A DNA stretch of 63,195 nucleotides from CAYLXC01 sp964387865 (GCA_964387865.1 CAYLXC010000003.1:1-63195), one strand, 5' to 3'. Shown: positions 8,087-15,712, numbered from the stretch's first letter. The notes: generated by a model from the letters alone, not told the origin. Numbers and translations are program-made.

Positions 8087-9590
8087 ACTTGTTTTAATTA
8101 TTTTAGCGATAGGAATTATATATAGATTGGCGCTAACTTGGAATGGAAATTTTCTTTTTAATATGGATAACGGGCGGGATATGGTGGATGTAAGAGAGTT
8201 GGTTGAAGTTGGAAAATTAAGGTTAACAGGCCCCACTTCTGCAATAGAGGGATTTTATAACGGCCCTGCATGGTATTACCTATTGGCTGTGCCATATGCT
8301 ATTTCAGGGGGAGATCCGTATTCTGCAATACTAATGGAAATTACCCTTTGGGCAATTGGGGGATTTTTCCTTTTGAAAATAGTTTCACTTTGGGGAAAGC
8401 ATTTAGTTTTGCCGGTAGGGGCTTTATGGGTTTCATCCGATTATATAGTTTTAACAAATCTTTATGCTTTCAATCCAAATCCGGTTACACTTTTAACCCC
8501 TTTTTTTATTTATTTGCTTTATAAATTTTTAAAAACCGAAAAGTTAAAATTTTCCATTTTAACTTTTTTTCTGGGCGGTTTGTTTTTTAACTTTGAAATG
8601 AATTTTGGGATATTTGTTATTCCGATAGTTTTAGCAAGTATTTTTCTAACGAGGAAGTTTTACTTTATTAAAAATGGGAATTTTTGGATCGGATTTTTAT
8701 TTTTCATTCTTTGTATTTTGCCACAAATTTTATTTGACTTAAGGCATAATTTTATAATGACAAAATCCGTTATTAATTATCTCTCATCTAATCCAGCCGC
8801 CTCATATGGATTCGCCCAAAGATTACAATTAATTACTAAGAGTTTTTTTGATGTTTTTAGTGCAACTTTAATGAACCATAAAACCTTTTCCTTAATAGTG
8901 CTTGCACTTTCTATTCCAATATTTATAAGATTCCTTAAGGAAAAAGATAAAAAACTTATCGCGCTTATTTGCCTTTCTATAATTTTTGTTCCCTTTATCT
9001 TATACCTTTTTATTCCAGTTTCTGTTAACCCTTGGCATTTGGGAGGATTTGCTGCTGCAGCAGTATTATTTACAGGATGGATTATTCACAGAACTTGGAA
9101 TTTCAATTTTTTTGGAAAAATCATTGCAGTTTTTGTGACGACTTTATTAGTATTCTTTGCTCTATCAAATATATTTAAATTCTTTACGAGAGACTTTGGA
9201 AGACCGAGTATGGATCCGTCTCTTTACAAAAATGAAATTTCGGCCATAGATTATGTATATAAATATGCAGATGGTAAAAATTTTAAAGTCTACGCATATT
9301 TGCCATCCGTTTACGATTATCCGTATCAATATTTATTTTGGTGGTATGGGAAGAAAAATTATGGTTATATACCTGGAGAATATGCTTACTCACCGAATAA
9401 ACCTCAATACATTTCCAATAAAGATAAATTTGAAGGAAGAAAAGATAATTTTTCGGGGTTAGTATTTTTAATAAAAGAACCTGATAGAATTAAAATGAGG
9501 CAAGCCTGGGAAAATGATTATAAAAATATGGAATTTATTTTGAAAGAAATTGTAGGCCCTTTGGAAGTAGAGGTAAGATTTGAGAAATGA
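8079..9590 (+). CDS. GT39/PMT-like polytopic membrane glycosyltransferase
   Basis: This 503-residue paralog of the upstream gene has the first-loop motif MDNGRD (about 29-34), then LTGPTSAIEGFYNGPAWYYLL and GGDPYSA. The Asp at position 30 and Asp34 align with the acidic pair of its neighbour. About a dozen membrane segments are followed by a C-terminal domain of about 110 residues outside the membrane. The gene overlaps the upstream stop by 8 bp and ends 3 nt from the convergent tsaE stop. The two genes may be a heterologous pair acting on the same carrier-linked pathway, but no substrate can be read from the sequence. Confidence 0.75.
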   Translation: MNKLVLIILAIGIIYRLALTWNGNFLFNMDNGRDMVDVRELVEVGKLRLTGPTSAIEGFYNGPAWYYLLAVPYAISGGDPYSAILMEITLWAIGGFFLLKIVSLWGKHLVLPVGALWVSSDYIVLTNLYAFNPNPVTLLTPFFIYLLYKFLKTEKLKFSILTFFLGGLFFNFEMNFGIFVIPIVLASIFLTRKFYFIKNGNFWIGFLFFILCILPQILFDLRHNFIMTKSVINYLSSNPAASYGFAQRLQLITKSFFDVFSATLMNHKTFSLIVLALSIPIFIRFLKEKDKKLIALICLSIIFVPFILYLFIPVSVNPWHLGGFAAAAVLFTGWIIHRTWNFNFFGKIIAVFVTTLLVFFALSNIFKFFTRDFGRPSMDPSLYKNEISAIDYVYKYADGKNFKVYAYLPSVYDYPYQYLFWWYGKKNYGYIPGEYAYSPNKPQYISNKDKFEGRKDNFSGLVFLIKEPDRIKMRQAWENDYKNMEFILKEIVGPLEVEVRFEK

Positions 9591-9593
9591 TAA

Positions 9594-10010
9594 TTATATT
9601 ACTATCTCCCTTTTATTCCCATCAATAACTTCAAATTTTATCCAGACAGTATTCTTGGGCAAAAGTTTTGCTGCTTTTTCGGCCCATTCAATTAAAACTA
9701 CATTATTTGGGTTGGATAAAATCTCCTCAAGCCCTAACATTTTGAGATCATCTATATTTTTCAACCTGTAAAGATCCACATGGTACAGCGTGTATTTAGA
9801 TTTTGGGATTTTGTGTTGACGGATTAAAACAAAGGTAGGGGAGATGATTTTTTCTTTAATTCCTAAACCTTTTGCAAAACCCTGGACAAAAGTGGTTTTA
9901 CCTGCACCCAGATCACCGGTTAAAGCAATAACTCCCTTTTTGTATTTGCCTGCAAAATTCTGGGCAAGTTTTTTTGTTTCATTTTCAGAGTGGGTTTCGT
10001 ATATTTTCAT
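9594..10010 (-). CDS. tsaE: tRNA threonylcarbamoyladenosine biosynthesis ATPase TsaE
   Basis: This 138-residue protein is a complete TsaE. The Walker A motif GDLGAGKT is at 32-39, ISPTFVLI at about 56-63, the family signature HVDLYR at 77-82 and LIEWAEKA at about 106-113. TsaE is the ATPase that resets the TsaB-TsaD complex making t6A at position 37 of ANN-decoding tRNAs. Its partner TsaB lies 5 kb away (15287); TsaD is not in this window. The start overlaps the end of the upstream surface-protein gene by 26 bp, so the two are probably co-transcribed. Confidence 0.92.
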   Translation of the reverse strand: MKIYETHSENETKKLAQNFAGKYKKGVIALTGDLGAGKTTFVQGFAKGLGIKEKIISPTFVLIRQHKIPKSKYTLYHVDLYRLKNIDDLKMLGLEEILSNPNNVVLIEWAEKAAKLLPKNTVWIKFEVIDGNKREIVI

Positions 10011-10811
10011 TACGCCTATTTCGTAAGTATATAAATATTAAGGAGATGATTCCAGAGAGAAGAAGTGCACCACCAATCCATGGAATAAAATTTATTTGTT
10101 TTTCGCCTTTAACTTCTGAAGTTTCTGATGGGTTGGCAGAAGCTGTGGCTGCTGCAACTGAGGCAGTTTGATAATTTGAACTATCAAATTTTTTTGTTTT
10201 AGATATAATGGATGCAGTTTTTATGGCTGGCGTGTTAGTTTGTGAAGGAATTGATTTTGATGCTGATGTCCCACCCTGGCTTGTAGTTTTGGATGGTGTT
10301 GAAATTGCAGTTATATTCAAATTCATTTCATTACTCCATGTTGGTCCTGAACCAGAAGATGAGTATCTTCCTACTTTGAAAATATAGTCACCGCTTCCCG
10401 TAAAGCCTGAATCTTCATCATCTGCTTTTACATCCAAGCTCCCTGACCAAATACCTGACGAATCTGTTGTAATAGGAAATTGTGAGGAGTAAGTACTGCC
10501 ATTCTTAACCCAACTACCTGAAATCTTTGTATATCCGAAATAATTGGATCCGTCACTTTTTTTAAAAGCTCCTTTTAGGTAAAACTTTGTATTGGGTTTA
10601 TTTGGCAAAGTTAAGTTTATAGTAATAGAAATAGATTGATCAGAATTTATCTGAGATGGTATTCCTGAAATAATAAAAGAGGAAGTAGAAGAGGATGGGG
10701 AAGGGGATGGCTGTGAAGATGGGGAAGGATTTGATGATGGAGAAGGTGATGATTGCGGTGAGGAGGTAGGGGAAGCAGAAGTTAGCGTAAATGACCAGAT
10801 ACTACTCCAAT
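9985..10811 (-). CDS. Secreted/anchored surface protein with Ser/Pro linker, N-terminus in gap
   Basis: The open frame runs unbroken from the gap edge at 10811 to the stop at 9985, giving about 275 visible residues. It begins with an S/P-rich linker of repeated SPS and SSPS units and continues into a beta-sandwich-like domain (LTLPNKPNTKFYLKG through IFKVGRYSSSG). A serine/threonine-rich stretch of about 60 residues follows. One membrane segment (IPWIGGALLLSGIISLIFIY) and a basic tail (RNRRNE) end the protein. This is the architecture of a C-terminally membrane-anchored extracellular protein. The Ser/Thr-rich stretch is a plausible glycosylation target for the PMT-like enzymes, which is inference. 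The true start lies in the gap; a TTG at 10608 is internal. Confidence 0.65.
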
Positions 10812-10911
10812 NNNNNNNNNNNNNNNNNNNNNNNNNNNNNNNNNNNNNNNNNNNNNNNNNNNNNNNNNNNNNNNNNNNNNNNNNNNNNNNNNNNNNNNNN
10901 NNNNNNNNNNN
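10812..10911. other. Assembly gap between surface protein and coiled-coil protein
   Basis: A run of 100 N. The upstream coiled-coil gene loses its C-terminus here and the downstream surface-protein gene its N-terminus. The missing sequence may be well over 100 bases. Confidence 0.95.
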
Positions 10912-11543
10912 TCATCTTTGGCCTTTTTTTGTTCTGCAAGTTGCTTTTTATATGCTTCTAATTCATCATTTAATTTTTCCGCTTCTTTCTGCCTTAGCTG
11001 TTTATCCTGCTTCTGATCGTTATAAGCAAGCTTGGTTGCCTGAAGTTCGTATAATTTTTTCTTATCATAGGCTTGAGCAACTTGAATATATTTTAATCTT
11101 TCCAAAAGATCTGCAAAATTTTGAGATGAAAAAATCAGATCAAAAGTTGAAATAGCATTGTTATACTTATAAGTTTGAACAATTCTTTTTAAAAGGATCT
11201 CCGAAAGTGTATCTAAAGTATTAGAAATTCTTTCAATGCGACTTGAAAGAAGTGAGATTTCCCTTTTTAGCTTTTCAATTTTTAGATTAGTTTCTTCTAT
11301 TTTTAACTCTGTTACCTTGGTTTGGCCATCTATTAAATCTAGTTGAGTTTTTAGGGTTTTTTCCTGTTTTTTGGCATCTTCTAAATGAGTTTCAAGTTTT
11401 TCAATCTCTGATTGTTTTTCTTCAAGCTGTTTGGTTAGATCATCGGGAGATTGAGCGTAAGTAGTATGTAGTATGTAGTATGTAGTATGTAGAATGAAAA
11501 GAGTGGAAAAGAAAAGAAGTAAAAGGAAAAAAAACTTTTTCAT
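10912..11543 (-). CDS. EnvC/PcsB-like coiled-coil murein hydrolase activator, C-terminus in gap
   Basis: The visible 210 residues begin with a signal peptide rich in Leu and Phe. A long heptad-rich coiled coil follows (about residues 32-110 and 165-210), with a central helical region containing RIVQTYKYNN and FADLLERLKYIQ. This is the pattern of EnvC, PcsB and CwlO-type proteins, which FtsEX controls to activate or carry peptidoglycan hydrolysis at the septum. The gene follows ftsX by 14 nt, the classic order. Any C-terminal M23 or CHAP domain would lie in the gap. The signal peptide is encoded partly by a heptamer tandem repeat (11461-11496). Confidence 0.75.
11461..11496. repeat. Heptanucleotide tandem repeat in a signal-peptide region
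   Basis: Four perfect copies of GTAGTAT (11461-11488) and a fifth with one change (GTAGAAT, 11489-11495) stand in the coding strand's complement. Three units (21 nt) encode seven residues, giving a duplicated ILHTTY pattern near the end of the signal peptide. A change of one unit would shift the frame. Confidence 0.85.
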
Positions 11544-11557
11544 GATGAGAAGTTAAG

Positions 11558-12430
11558 CTAAATTTTCAAATAGCGTTTGACTGCCCCGAATGATCCCAAA
11601 CCACCTATTACTGCGGCAACCAAAGTAACTGAACCCAAAAGTATAAGCATAAAGGCCGGATTAACGGGTAAGAGTTTTACATCCCCCAGATATCCTTGTA
11701 AAAATGGGGTAAAATACCAAAGCAAGATATAACTTGCTATCCAGGCTGAGATTGCTCCTGTAACTCCATAGAACATTCCTTCTAAAATAAACGGGTTTCT
11801 GACAAATGATGAAGATGCACCCAAAAGGCGCATTATTTCAATTTCTGATCTTTTTAGTCTAATCTTAAATCCAATTATCATAATAATAACAAGTATTGAG
11901 AAAACCATCAAAAATGCAACGGTTGTGGTACCGACTATCCGTATAAAACGGGTAATTGATGTTAAGGTTTGTACAACATCTTCTGGAACAATCACCTCAG
12001 AAACTACTGGTTCATTTTTCAAAATATCGGCAATTGGTTGTAAATCCTCGGGATTTTTTGTAGAGATCTCAAGGGAAGCAGGTAAGATATTGGCGGTGAC
12101 CAGTTCCAAGAGTATGGGATCGCTTTTGTTTTTTTCTCTATAGATTTGTAGAGCTTCTTCTTTAGAAACATACTTTGTTTTGACAACTCTATCTTCCCGC
12201 TTTAAAGCGTTTTCTATAGCTTCTACATCTTGAGAAGTTGTTCCTTCTTTAAAAAATACAATCACTTGTGGTTTGCTTTCAAAATATCTTAATGCAAGTT
12301 GAGATCCGCTGGCAAGTAAAATAAAGGTAAGAAGAGAAAAAAATGTTAAAAACATCACCATTGATGCGGCAATTGTTTGAAAAGGAGTTCTCCTAATATT
12401 TTTTTTGGTGTAACTAATTACTCTATTCAT
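11558..12430 (-). CDS. ftsX: Cell division ABC transporter permease FtsX
   Basis: This 290-residue protein has the FtsX layout. A short cytoplasmic N-terminus (KKNIRRTPFQT) and the first membrane segment (about 20-43) come first. An extracytoplasmic domain of about 120 residues containing VIVFFKEGT and VSKEEAL follows, then three more membrane segments. The last cytoplasmic loop carries RLKRSEIEIMRLLGAS, a conserved FtsX coupling motif. It couples FtsE ATP hydrolysis to cell-wall hydrolase activation outside. The start overlaps the end of ftsE by 8 bp. Confidence 0.92.
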   Translation of the reverse strand: MNRVISYTKKNIRRTPFQTIAASMVMFLTFFSLLTFILLASGSQLALRYFESKPQVIVFFKEGTTSQDVEAIENALKREDRVVKTKYVSKEEALQIYREKNKSDPILLELVTANILPASLEISTKNPEDLQPIADILKNEPVVSEVIVPEDVVQTLTSITRFIRIVGTTTVAFLMVFSILVIIMIIGFKIRLKRSEIEIMRLLGASSSFVRNPFILEGMFYGVTGAISAWIASYILLWYFTPFLQGYLGDVKLLPVNPAFMLILLGSVTLVAAVIGGLGSFGAVKRYLKI

Positions 12431-13097
12431 ATTTTCCTTCCTTGCTATCTTTTATAATTCGTCCATTTTTCAAAACAATAACTCTTCTTTTTAAAGTATT
12501 TACAATCTCCTGATTGTGAGTTGCCATTATAATTGTTGTTCCCCAAGAGTTTATCTCATTTAGAAGTTGAATTACACCCCAGGCAGTTTTTGGATCCAAA
12601 TCTCCTGTTGGTTCATCAGCGAGTAGTACATCCGGCTTTCCGATTGCAGCTCTGGCAATTGCAGTTCTTTGCGCCTCTCCACCTGAAAGTTGTCTAGGAA
12701 AAAGATTTCGCCTGTCCCAAATCTCAACCAGTTTACATATATGCTCAACTTGTTTTGCAATCTCCTCATCGGATTTCCCCAAAACTTCCAAAGCTAATGC
12801 CACATTTTCAAAAACAGTCCGATCATCCAAAAGTTTAAAGTCTTGGAAAACCATTCCAACCTTCCTTCTTAAATTTGGTATATCCTTATCTTTTATTTTT
12901 GTAAGATCAATCTCCCCAATTTTAGCCTTTCCTGAGGTAGGTGTTAATTCACGGGTTAATATTTTTAGAAGAGTGGATTTGCCAGCGCCTGATGGACCAA
13001 CAACAAATACAAATTCCCCCTGCTTAATCTCTAGGGAGACGTCCTCAAGGGCATTAGTTGAATCAAATTTTTTTGAAACATCTTCGAAAAGGATCAT
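12423..13097 (-). CDS. ftsE: Cell division ATP-binding protein FtsE
   Basis: This 224-residue ABC ATPase has Walker A GPSGAGKST (34-42), a Q-loop at VFQDFKLL, the signature LSGGEAQRTAIARA, Walker B VLLADEPTGDLD and the switch His in MATHN. The VGMVFQDFKLLDDRTVFENVA stretch and the direct coupling to ftsX identify FtsE rather than a generic exporter ATPase. It acts on the cytoplasmic face of FtsX to control septal murein hydrolysis. It follows the 145-residue membrane-protein gene by 3 nt. Confidence 0.94.
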   Translation of the reverse strand: MILFEDVSKKFDSTNALEDVSLEIKQGEFVFVVGPSGAGKSTLLKILTRELTPTSGKAKIGEIDLTKIKDKDIPNLRRKVGMVFQDFKLLDDRTVFENVALALEVLGKSDEEIAKQVEHICKLVEIWDRRNLFPRQLSGGEAQRTAIARAAIGKPDVLLADEPTGDLDPKTAWGVIQLLNEINSWGTTIIMATHNQEIVNTLKRRVIVLKNGRIIKDSKEGKYE

Positions 13098-13100
13098 TCA

Positions 13101-13538
13101 CTATTTAATTTCTTCTACTTTACCGACATCCATTAACCAGCCTTCTTTTAAAGCCTTTTGAGTTTCACCAAAAACCTTTACCTTTTTGCCTTCATAAAGG
13201 GATAGATCAACGACAGAGGAAGTTAGTGCAACAGGAACTGCACCCTCACGTTCCAAAAGATGAGTTCCCTCCACATATTCCTCAGGATCGGGCTTTGGAC
13301 GAGGTTTTATAACACCATCTGCAAAGTCTCTGAAGGTCCGGGTATCTGATTGAGGATTTTTTGCAGCTTGATTACCTAATCCAGCAGTTTTTAAACCCCC
13401 ACTGTCTTTATTTGAAAGAGTATAACCTGTAACTATTCCTAAAATTACAGCTACTCCGATGACAATTATAAAGAGTCTTAATGGGTTATCTTGAGAAAGT
13501 AAACTTCTTGTTATTTTTTCATCACTGCTTGATTCCAT
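13101..13538 (-). CDS. Conserved single-pass membrane protein of unknown function
   Basis: This 145-residue protein is not recognised by name. A cytoplasmic N-terminus of about 22 residues and one membrane segment (about 22-42) come first. A flexible region (about 45-85) and a C-terminal domain of about 55 residues follow. The end, VDLSLYEGKKVKVFGETQKA through LMDVGKVEEI, looks like the small beta-barrel (OB-like) domains found in CPR envelope proteins. It sits between prfB and ftsE with tight spacing, so a link to envelope or division is possible. TATAAG ends 7 nt before the ATG. Confidence 0.65.
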   Translation of the reverse strand: MESSSDEKITRSLLSQDNPLRLFIIVIGVAVILGIVTGYTLSNKDSGGLKTAGLGNQAAKNPQSDTRTFRDFADGVIKPRPKPDPEEYVEGTHLLEREGAVPVALTSSVVDLSLYEGKKVKVFGETQKALKEGWLMDVGKVEEIK

Positions 13539-13575
13539 GGTACAACTTATATTAACAATAAAATGAGCAATTTGT

Positions 13576-14640
13576 CTACCCTCTAACCTCAGCCTCTATG
13601 AATTCATTCAAATCTCCATCTAAAACAGCCTCAGTATCAGATGTTTCAACTCCTGTTCTTAAGTCTTTTACCATATGATATGGATGCAAAACATAAGATC
13701 TGATTTGGGTTCCCCAGGAAGCTTGGGTTGCCCCGCTTTTAAGCTCCTGTGTCAATTGTTTTTTTTCAGCATGTTGCTTCTCCCAAAGTTTTGCAAGAAG
13801 TAATTTCATGGCATTTTCCCTATTTTGAAGTTGAGATCTTTCTGTTTGAGCAGTAACTGTTATTCCTGTTGGAATGTGTTTTACCCTGACTGCTGTGGAT
13901 ACTTTGTTCACATTTTGTCCTCCGGCTCCACCTGATCTGAATGCTTCAAATTCTAAATCAGCATCACTAAATTCAACTTCTTCTGGATCTATTACAGGTA
14001 GAACTTCAACTAAAGCAAATGAAGTTTGTCTTAATTTGTCTGCGTTGAAAGGGGATTGTCTAACTAACCTGTGAGTTCCATGTTCACCTTTTAAATAACC
14101 ATATGCATATGGCTCATGAACTATCATAGAAAAAGTTTTAAATCCTGCCTCCTCACCTAAAATCTCATCAGTTACTTCCGCTTTCCAGCCCATTTCTTCA
14201 AAATATCTTTGATACATCCTGGCAAGCATGGCAGCCCAATCCATAGCCTCAATTCCTCCTGCACCAGAGTGGATAGAAATAATTGCTTCAGATTCATCAT
14301 GTGGATTTGATAAAAATAATTTAAGTTCAAGTTGGTCAAGGATTTTTTCCATGTCATTAGTTTCTTTTATCAAATCTTCCAACATGGATGATTCCTCAGA
14401 TATCTCAAGTGCATTATTTATTCTGGATTCCAGATCATTTAAAGTGGCTAAACTTTTTTGTTTGTCTGACAGATGTCGACTGATAGCTGTAGACTGTTTT
14501 TGATCATCCCAAAACCCCTCCTTCATGGTTTGAGCTTCTAAGTCTCTGATTTCCCCACGCAATTTTTCCCGATCAATAGATTGGGAAATCTTATTAAATC
14601 TTGTGTTTAACTCATTAAGCTTATTTTTGATATCTTCCAT
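13576..14640 (-). CDS. prfB: Peptide chain release factor 2
   Basis: This 354-residue class-I release factor carries the SPF stop-codon recognition motif (196-198), specific for RF2 (TGA and TAA), and the catalytic GGQ (240-242) within SGGAGGQNVNKV. The coding frame is continuous from the ATG. There is no in-frame TGA near codon 25 and no programmed +1 frameshift, unlike E. coli and B. subtilis prfB. Its presence shows that TGA is a stop codon. TATAAT (complement of 14648-14653) ends 7 nt before the ATG, again implying a nearly leaderless mRNA. Confidence 0.95.
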   Translation of the reverse strand: MEDIKNKLNELNTRFNKISQSIDREKLRGEIRDLEAQTMKEGFWDDQKQSTAISRHLSDKQKSLATLNDLESRINNALEISEESSMLEDLIKETNDMEKILDQLELKLFLSNPHDESEAIISIHSGAGGIEAMDWAAMLARMYQRYFEEMGWKAEVTDEILGEEAGFKTFSMIVHEPYAYGYLKGEHGTHRLVRQSPFNADKLRQTSFALVEVLPVIDPEEVEFSDADLEFEAFRSGGAGGQNVNKVSTAVRVKHIPTGITVTAQTERSQLQNRENAMKLLLAKLWEKQHAEKKQLTQELKSGATQASWGTQIRSYVLHPYHMVKDLRTGVETSDTEAVLDGDLNEFIEAEVRG

Positions 14641-14666
14641 GAGATCAATTATACAGGAGCTATTCC

Positions 14667-14692
14667 GTCATTGCGAGCGAAGCGAAGCAATC
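14667..14692. repeat. REP-like dispersed repeat
   Basis: GTCATTGCGAGCGAAG followed by CGAAGCAATC is the widespread dispersed repeat found in many unrelated bacteria. ATTGC and GCAAT at the ends can pair. It fills the space between the prfB promoter and the asparaginase gene, and its edge contributes the last base of the asparaginase TAG stop (complement of 14692-14694). Confidence 0.75.
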
Positions 14693-15231
14693 TATTTATT
14701 GAATATAGAGGTGAATCGACCTTCTTGGAGAATCTTTATGACTTCTTCTGGAATAAATATTCGACCATTCATACAAACATAAACTCCAGGTTTAAGAGCT
14801 TGTACTTGAGCAAGAGCATAACCCAGATTAAAGGTTGCATCAGATGGAGCAAAACCTTTTATAGGTGTCATAGATCCAGTGATAATAATAGTTTGATCAG
14901 CTCTTTTTAAATTAGCTTTTAAGTATCGGGCAGTATCTGGCATTGTATATGTTCCATGGGTAATAATAATTTTTTTGAAAGGAGACTCTTCAATCGTTCT
15001 AGCGACTTCTTTTCTATCAGCTTCTGTAAGTTGTCTGCTATCCTTCATGCATACTTCTGTGAAGGTAATCTCATCATATAACTTCAGATTTTTGATAAAT
15101 TCAGGGATTACTGAATGTTCGTTTGGAACTACTGTATCTTGAGTACTTTCATAATAGGAATCGATAGTTCCGCCGGTAAAAATGAAGTGAATTCCCCCAT
15201 CCTTCTTATCCATGTTTTGATCTGCATTCAT
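14692..15231 (-). CDS. Single-domain L-asparaginase-like protein
   Basis: This roughly 179-residue protein contains only the N-terminal domain of the asparaginase/glutaminase family (PF00710). It has FTGGTIDS with the first catalytic Thr, the second motif THGTYTMPDTA, then ITGSMTPIKG and VYVCMNGRIF. Two-domain asparaginases have about 330 residues. Short one-domain relatives of about 165 residues are known in bacteria, so this is probably complete rather than broken. The ATG at 15231 is chosen because TAGAAT ends 7 nt upstream with TTGAAA 16 nt further up; an earlier in-frame start would cover that promoter. In the second motif the usual THGTDT is THGTYT, which may alter or abolish activity. 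Confidence 0.75.
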   Translation of the reverse strand: MNADQNMDKKDGGIHFIFTGGTIDSYYESTQDTVVPNEHSVIPEFIKNLKLYDEITFTEVCMKDSRQLTEADRKEVARTIEESPFKKIIITHGTYTMPDTARYLKANLKRADQTIIITGSMTPIKGFAPSDATFNLGYALAQVQALKPGVYVCMNGRIFIPEEVIKILQEGRFTSIFNK

Positions 15232-15238
15232 ATCTTTA

Positions 15239-15280
15239 ATTCTACTCCATAAGTTAAATTTTTCAACTCTATGATAAAAT
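15239..15280. promoter_or_regulatory. Divergent leaderless promoters for asparaginase and tsaB
   Basis: On the minus strand, TTGAAA (complement of 15261-15266), 16 nt and TAGAAT (complement of 15239-15244) lead to the ATG at 15231 after 7 nt. On the plus strand, TAAAAT (15275-15280) leads to the ATG at 15287 after 6 nt. Both genes would produce mRNAs that begin at or next to the start codon. Confidence 0.55.
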
Positions 15281-15286
15281 TCTAAT

Positions 15287-15616
15287 ATGATTCTGCATAT
15301 TGATACCAAAGATCAAAAAGTCATTAGGGTTTCTTTAAAAGAAGATAAAAAAGTAATTAAAAGTTTATCTGCGAAAAATAAATATGGGTCGCAGGTGCTT
15401 TTGCCACTTATTATCAAATTGGTGAATCGAACCTACAAACCCGGTTTGTCAACTCAATTTCAAACCGGGTTTGCAAAGCTAAAAGGGATTGAGGTGGAAA
15501 CTGGGCCCGGATCATTTACTGGAATAAGGGTAGGGGTGGCTGTGGCTAATGCATTGGCGTATTCATTGAAAATTCCAGTTAATGGGAAAAGGATGGAGAC
15601 TGAACTTCAATATTAA
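15287..15616 (+). CDS. tsaB: Short TsaB (tRNA t6A modification) with an in-frame palindromic insert
   Basis: This 109-residue protein has the N-terminal TsaB/YeaZ features: ILHIDTKDQ (about 2-10) and the signature ETGPGSFTGIRVGVAVANAL (about 72-91). Usual TsaB proteins have about 220 residues; here the second half is absent, as in other CPR TsaB proteins. Between LLPLIIKLV and KLKGIEVETG a stretch (NRTYKPGLSTQFQTGFA) is encoded by a perfect 13-bp inverted repeat (15436-15473), which makes this segment about ten residues longer than usual. TsaB scaffolds TsaD in t6A synthesis and TsaE is encoded at 9594-10010. TAAAAT ends 6 nt before the ATG. Confidence 0.82.
   Translation: MILHIDTKDQKVIRVSLKEDKKVIKSLSAKNKYGSQVLLPLIIKLVNRTYKPGLSTQFQTGFAKLKGIEVETGPGSFTGIRVGVAVANALAYSLKIPVNGKRMETELQY
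15436..15473. repeat. Palindromic element inside the tsaB coding sequence
   Basis: CAAACCCGGTTTG (15436-15448) and CAAACCGGGTTTG (15461-15473) are exact reverse complements separated by 12 bases. The element is GC-richer than its surroundings, keeps the reading frame open and lies in a variable loop region of TsaB. This resembles in-frame palindromic elements described in Rickettsia. Confidence 0.85.
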
Positions 15617-15623
15617 CATAACC

Positions 15624-15681
15624 AAGATTTATGAGATATGAAATATGATTTATGATTCATAAATCGTTGTTCATAAATCTT
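15624..15681. repeat. Nested AT-rich inverted repeat
   Basis: An outer pair, AAGATTTATGA (15624-15634) and TCATAAATCTT (15671-15681), encloses an inner palindrome, GATTTATGA-T-TCATAAATC (15647-15665). The same core (GATTTATGA) is therefore present four times in alternating orientation between tsaB and the gene at 15710. It could form a cruciform, a binding site or a transcript-end structure. Confidence 0.75.
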
Positions 15682-15697
15682 AAATCAGGTTCCATGC

Positions 15698-15712
15698 TAT
15701 ACTTTCTATATG
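15698..15712 (+). promoter_or_regulatory. Leaderless-type promoter of the gap-split membrane gene
   Basis: TATACT at 15698-15703 is followed by 6 nt and the ATG at 15710. No convincing -35 box is present at the expected place. Confidence 0.45.

Noticed and set aside
11461..11496. CRISPR or clustered-repeat locus
   Set aside because: The repeat unit is 7 bases with no spacers and no cas genes are present in the window.
14671..14910. A plus-strand open frame starting within the REP-like repeat
   Set aside because: It is antisense to the asparaginase gene and its first residues (RAKRSN) are just the translation of the repeat.
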